Part shown: in pieces, positions 6,398 through 7,206 of the stretch
Layout of the letters: every line of letters begins with the position of its first letter
How positions within the stretch are numbered: the stretch's first letter is position 1
NCBI GenBank assembly: GCA_001303885.1
Contig: LJUE01000165.1
Coordinates: 1-7,206 of the forward strand
DNA length: 7,206 bases
Direction: 5' to 3'
Source of the DNA: Planctomycetes bacterium SM23_32
GTDB taxonomy: Bacteria; Planctomycetota; Brocadiia; SM23-32
Notes under the pieces: model-generated
Told to the model about the DNA's origin: nothing
What the model saw: the letters and a program-made list of their open reading frames with translations, nothing else
Database searches by the model: none
Position numbers and translations under genes: made by a program

Positions 6398-6404
6398 AAG
6401 GAGG
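6398..6404 (+). promoter_or_regulatory. Strong ribosome binding site of subunit K
   Basis: AAGGAGG lies 4 nt before the ATG at 6409 and is the best Shine-Dalgarno match in the operon. That suits the c-ring subunit, which is needed in many copies per enzyme. It also supports a separate start for K, although the disrupted frame of subunit I runs through it. Confidence 0.7.
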
Positions 6405-6408
6405 CGCG

Positions 6409-6765
6409 ATGGGAATCGTAAGGGACAGAAGGGGCAGCCTGCGCCCGCTGCTGGCGGCGGCCCTGCTGCTGGGCACGTTGTGCGCGCTGGCGGGGCCGGC
6501 CGCGGCGGCCTCCGCGCAGGCGGGGCCTGAGGGAGGCGCAGCGGCGGTCGTCCCGCGCTGGGACCTGTGCCTGGGGGCGGCCATCTCGATCGGGCTCTCG
6601 TGCCTGGGGGCCGGCTATGCCATCGGCCGCGTCGGTTCGGCCGCCCTTGGGGCCGCCAGCGAGAGGCCGGAACTGCTGACGCGCAGCCTGCTGTTCGTCG
6701 CCCTCGGTGAGGGCCTGGTGGTCTTCGGGTTCCTGATCGCCCTGATCATGGTGCTCAGGCTCTAA
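6409..6765 (+). CDS. V/A-type ATPase subunit K (c-ring proteolipid) with N-terminal signal sequence
   Basis: This is the rotor-ring proteolipid that carries the transported ion. It has 118 residues. A positively charged start (RDRRGSLR) and a hydrophobic Ala/Leu stretch (13-36) look like a signal peptide with likely cleavage near AASAQA (33-38). After it come two membrane helices, about 52-72 and 93-117, joined by the polar loop GRVGSAALGAASERPEL (73-89). The ion-binding carboxylate is E101 in VALGEGLVVFGF. This layout (signal plus one two-helix hairpin) resembles the Thermus V-type proteolipid rather than the four-helix Enterococcus NtpK. No Gln is present in helix 1 and Gly follows the Glu, so the usual Na+ ligands are missing and proton coupling is inferred. 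The gene begins 26 nt after subunit I. Confidence 0.88.
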   Translation: MGIVRDRRGSLRPLLAAALLLGTLCALAGPAAAASAQAGPEGGAAAVVPRWDLCLGAAISIGLSCLGAGYAIGRVGSAALGAASERPELLTRSLLFVALGEGLVVFGFLIALIMVLRL

Positions 6766-6780
6766 CCGAGCGGGCGTGCC

Positions 6781-6785
6781 GGAGG
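6781..6785 (+). promoter_or_regulatory. Ribosome binding site of subunit F
   Basis: GGAGG lies 5 nt before the ATG at 6791. This selects 6791 over the in-frame GTG at 6776, which would itself precede the Shine-Dalgarno sequence and add five residues (MPEAA) not expected in the family. Confidence 0.65.
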
Positions 6786-6790
6786 CGGCC

Positions 6791-7096
6791 ATGGACTTCT
6801 ACGTGCTTGCCGACCAGGACACCGTGCAGGGATTCCGCTACGCGGGCATTCGCGGCATGGCCGTCAGCAGTCCCGAGCAGGCCGCCGCCGAGCTGGACCG
6901 GCTGGGTCGGGAGCAGGCCGAGGTGATAGTGATCACCACCGAACAGACCGCCGACACCGTGCGCGAGAAGGTGAGCGCCATCCGGTTTGGCGAGGCCCTG
7001 CCCCTCATCGTGGAGATACCGGGGCCCGAGGGGGCGAGCGAGACCGCCCCCTCCCTGCTGGGCATGATCCGCGAAGCGGTGGGCATCCAGTTCTGA
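6791..7096 (+). CDS. V/A-type ATPase subunit F (central stalk)
   Basis: This 101-residue soluble subunit of the rotating central stalk (AtpF/NtpG/AhaF) sits with subunit D between the catalytic head and subunit C. The length is typical. The conserved pattern is clear: MDFYVLADQDTVQGFRYAGI (1-20) matches the family opening with a 'D-x-x-T-x-x-GF-x-x-x-GI' motif. It is followed by an inner strand AEVIVITTEQTAD, then LPLIVEIPGPEGAS with the invariant 'P-L-I-V-E-I-P', and finally GMIREAVGIQF at the C-terminus. This is a CheY-like alpha/beta fold without response-regulator active-site residues. The gene follows K by 25 nt and precedes E by 19 nt, consistent with one transcript. Confidence 0.9.
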   Translation: MDFYVLADQDTVQGFRYAGIRGMAVSSPEQAAAELDRLGREQAEVIVITTEQTADTVREKVSAIRFGEALPLIVEIPGPEGASETAPSLLGMIREAVGIQF

Positions 7097-7115
7097 CATT
7101 GCGTGACAGGCCGAC

Positions 7116-7206
7116 ATGAGTCCCGAGGAAGACGCGCTGGCCAAGGAGATACTCGCCGACGCTCGCAAGCGGGCCGAGCGCGCGAAACAGCGCGCCGAGC
7201 GTGAGG
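7116..7206 (+). CDS. Likely V/A-type ATPase subunit E, N-terminus only (partial)
   Basis: An ATG at 7116 opens a frame that runs off the right edge after 30 codons. The translation, MSPEEDALAKEILADARKRA followed by ERAKQRAERE, is a strongly charged amphipathic helix. It resembles the N-terminal coiled coil of subunit E, which pairs with subunit H in the peripheral stalk. Its place 19 nt after subunit F fits. Only the coiled coil is visible, and the diagnostic C-terminal globular domain is outside the window, so the assignment depends largely on context. Confidence 0.6.
   Translation, partial: MSPEEDALAKEILADARKRAERAKQRAERE

Noticed and set aside
1..7206. CRISPR arrays, tRNA/rRNA genes, insertion sequences
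   Set aside because: No regularly spaced repeats, tRNA-like cloverleaf, rRNA motifs, transposase or terminal inverted repeats were seen. The window is almost fully occupied by identified genes.

Overview
The window is GC-rich bacterial DNA (well over 60% GC by eye, with strong G/C third positions). It comes from a Gram-negative organism that carries a V/A-type rotary ATPase. An LPS-kinase-like gene implies an outer membrane with phosphorylated LPS core. A V-type ATPase, an L-fucose-isomerase-like enzyme and a PTS EIIA protein together would fit the Planctomycetes/Verrucomicrobia/Lentisphaerae group or a related uncultured lineage. No marker gene is present, so this placement is an inference.

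Minus-strand block (1-2379). An L-fucose isomerase family gene (2379-886) is followed 93 bp downstream by a WaaP/InaA-type lipopolysaccharide kinase gene. The kinase begins at a GTG at 792 and runs off the left edge of the window. A long plus-strand open frame lies opposite both genes, but it is an antisense shadow.

Divergent control region (2380-2597). It holds a near-consensus sigma70 promoter facing right (TTGACA, 17 bp, TATAGT), a weaker candidate facing left, a palindromic element abutting the right-facing -35, and a small inverted repeat over the predicted transcription start.

Plus-strand block (2598-7206). This is a V-type ATPase operon, cut off at the right edge. The order is PTS EIIA, then subunits H (coiled-coil stalk), C (rotor socket), I (membrane stator, homologous to subunit a), K (c-ring proteolipid), F (central stalk) and the start of E (peripheral stalk). 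The catalytic A and B subunits and D would be expected further right. Genes are 0-51 bp apart. EIIA and H overlap in GTGA. The H-C gap contains a GC hairpin followed by a T-rich run.

Two points stand out. First, a phosphorylatable EIIA protein is the promoter-proximal, translationally coupled first gene of an ATPase operon, which suggests a link between sugar/phosphotransfer state and ion pumping. Second, subunit I is broken into two reading frames near 5800-5804. The junction also appears to lack about one transmembrane helix, so the cause is more likely an out-of-frame deletion or an assembly error than simple slippage. By chance the upstream frame stays open all the way through the K gene.
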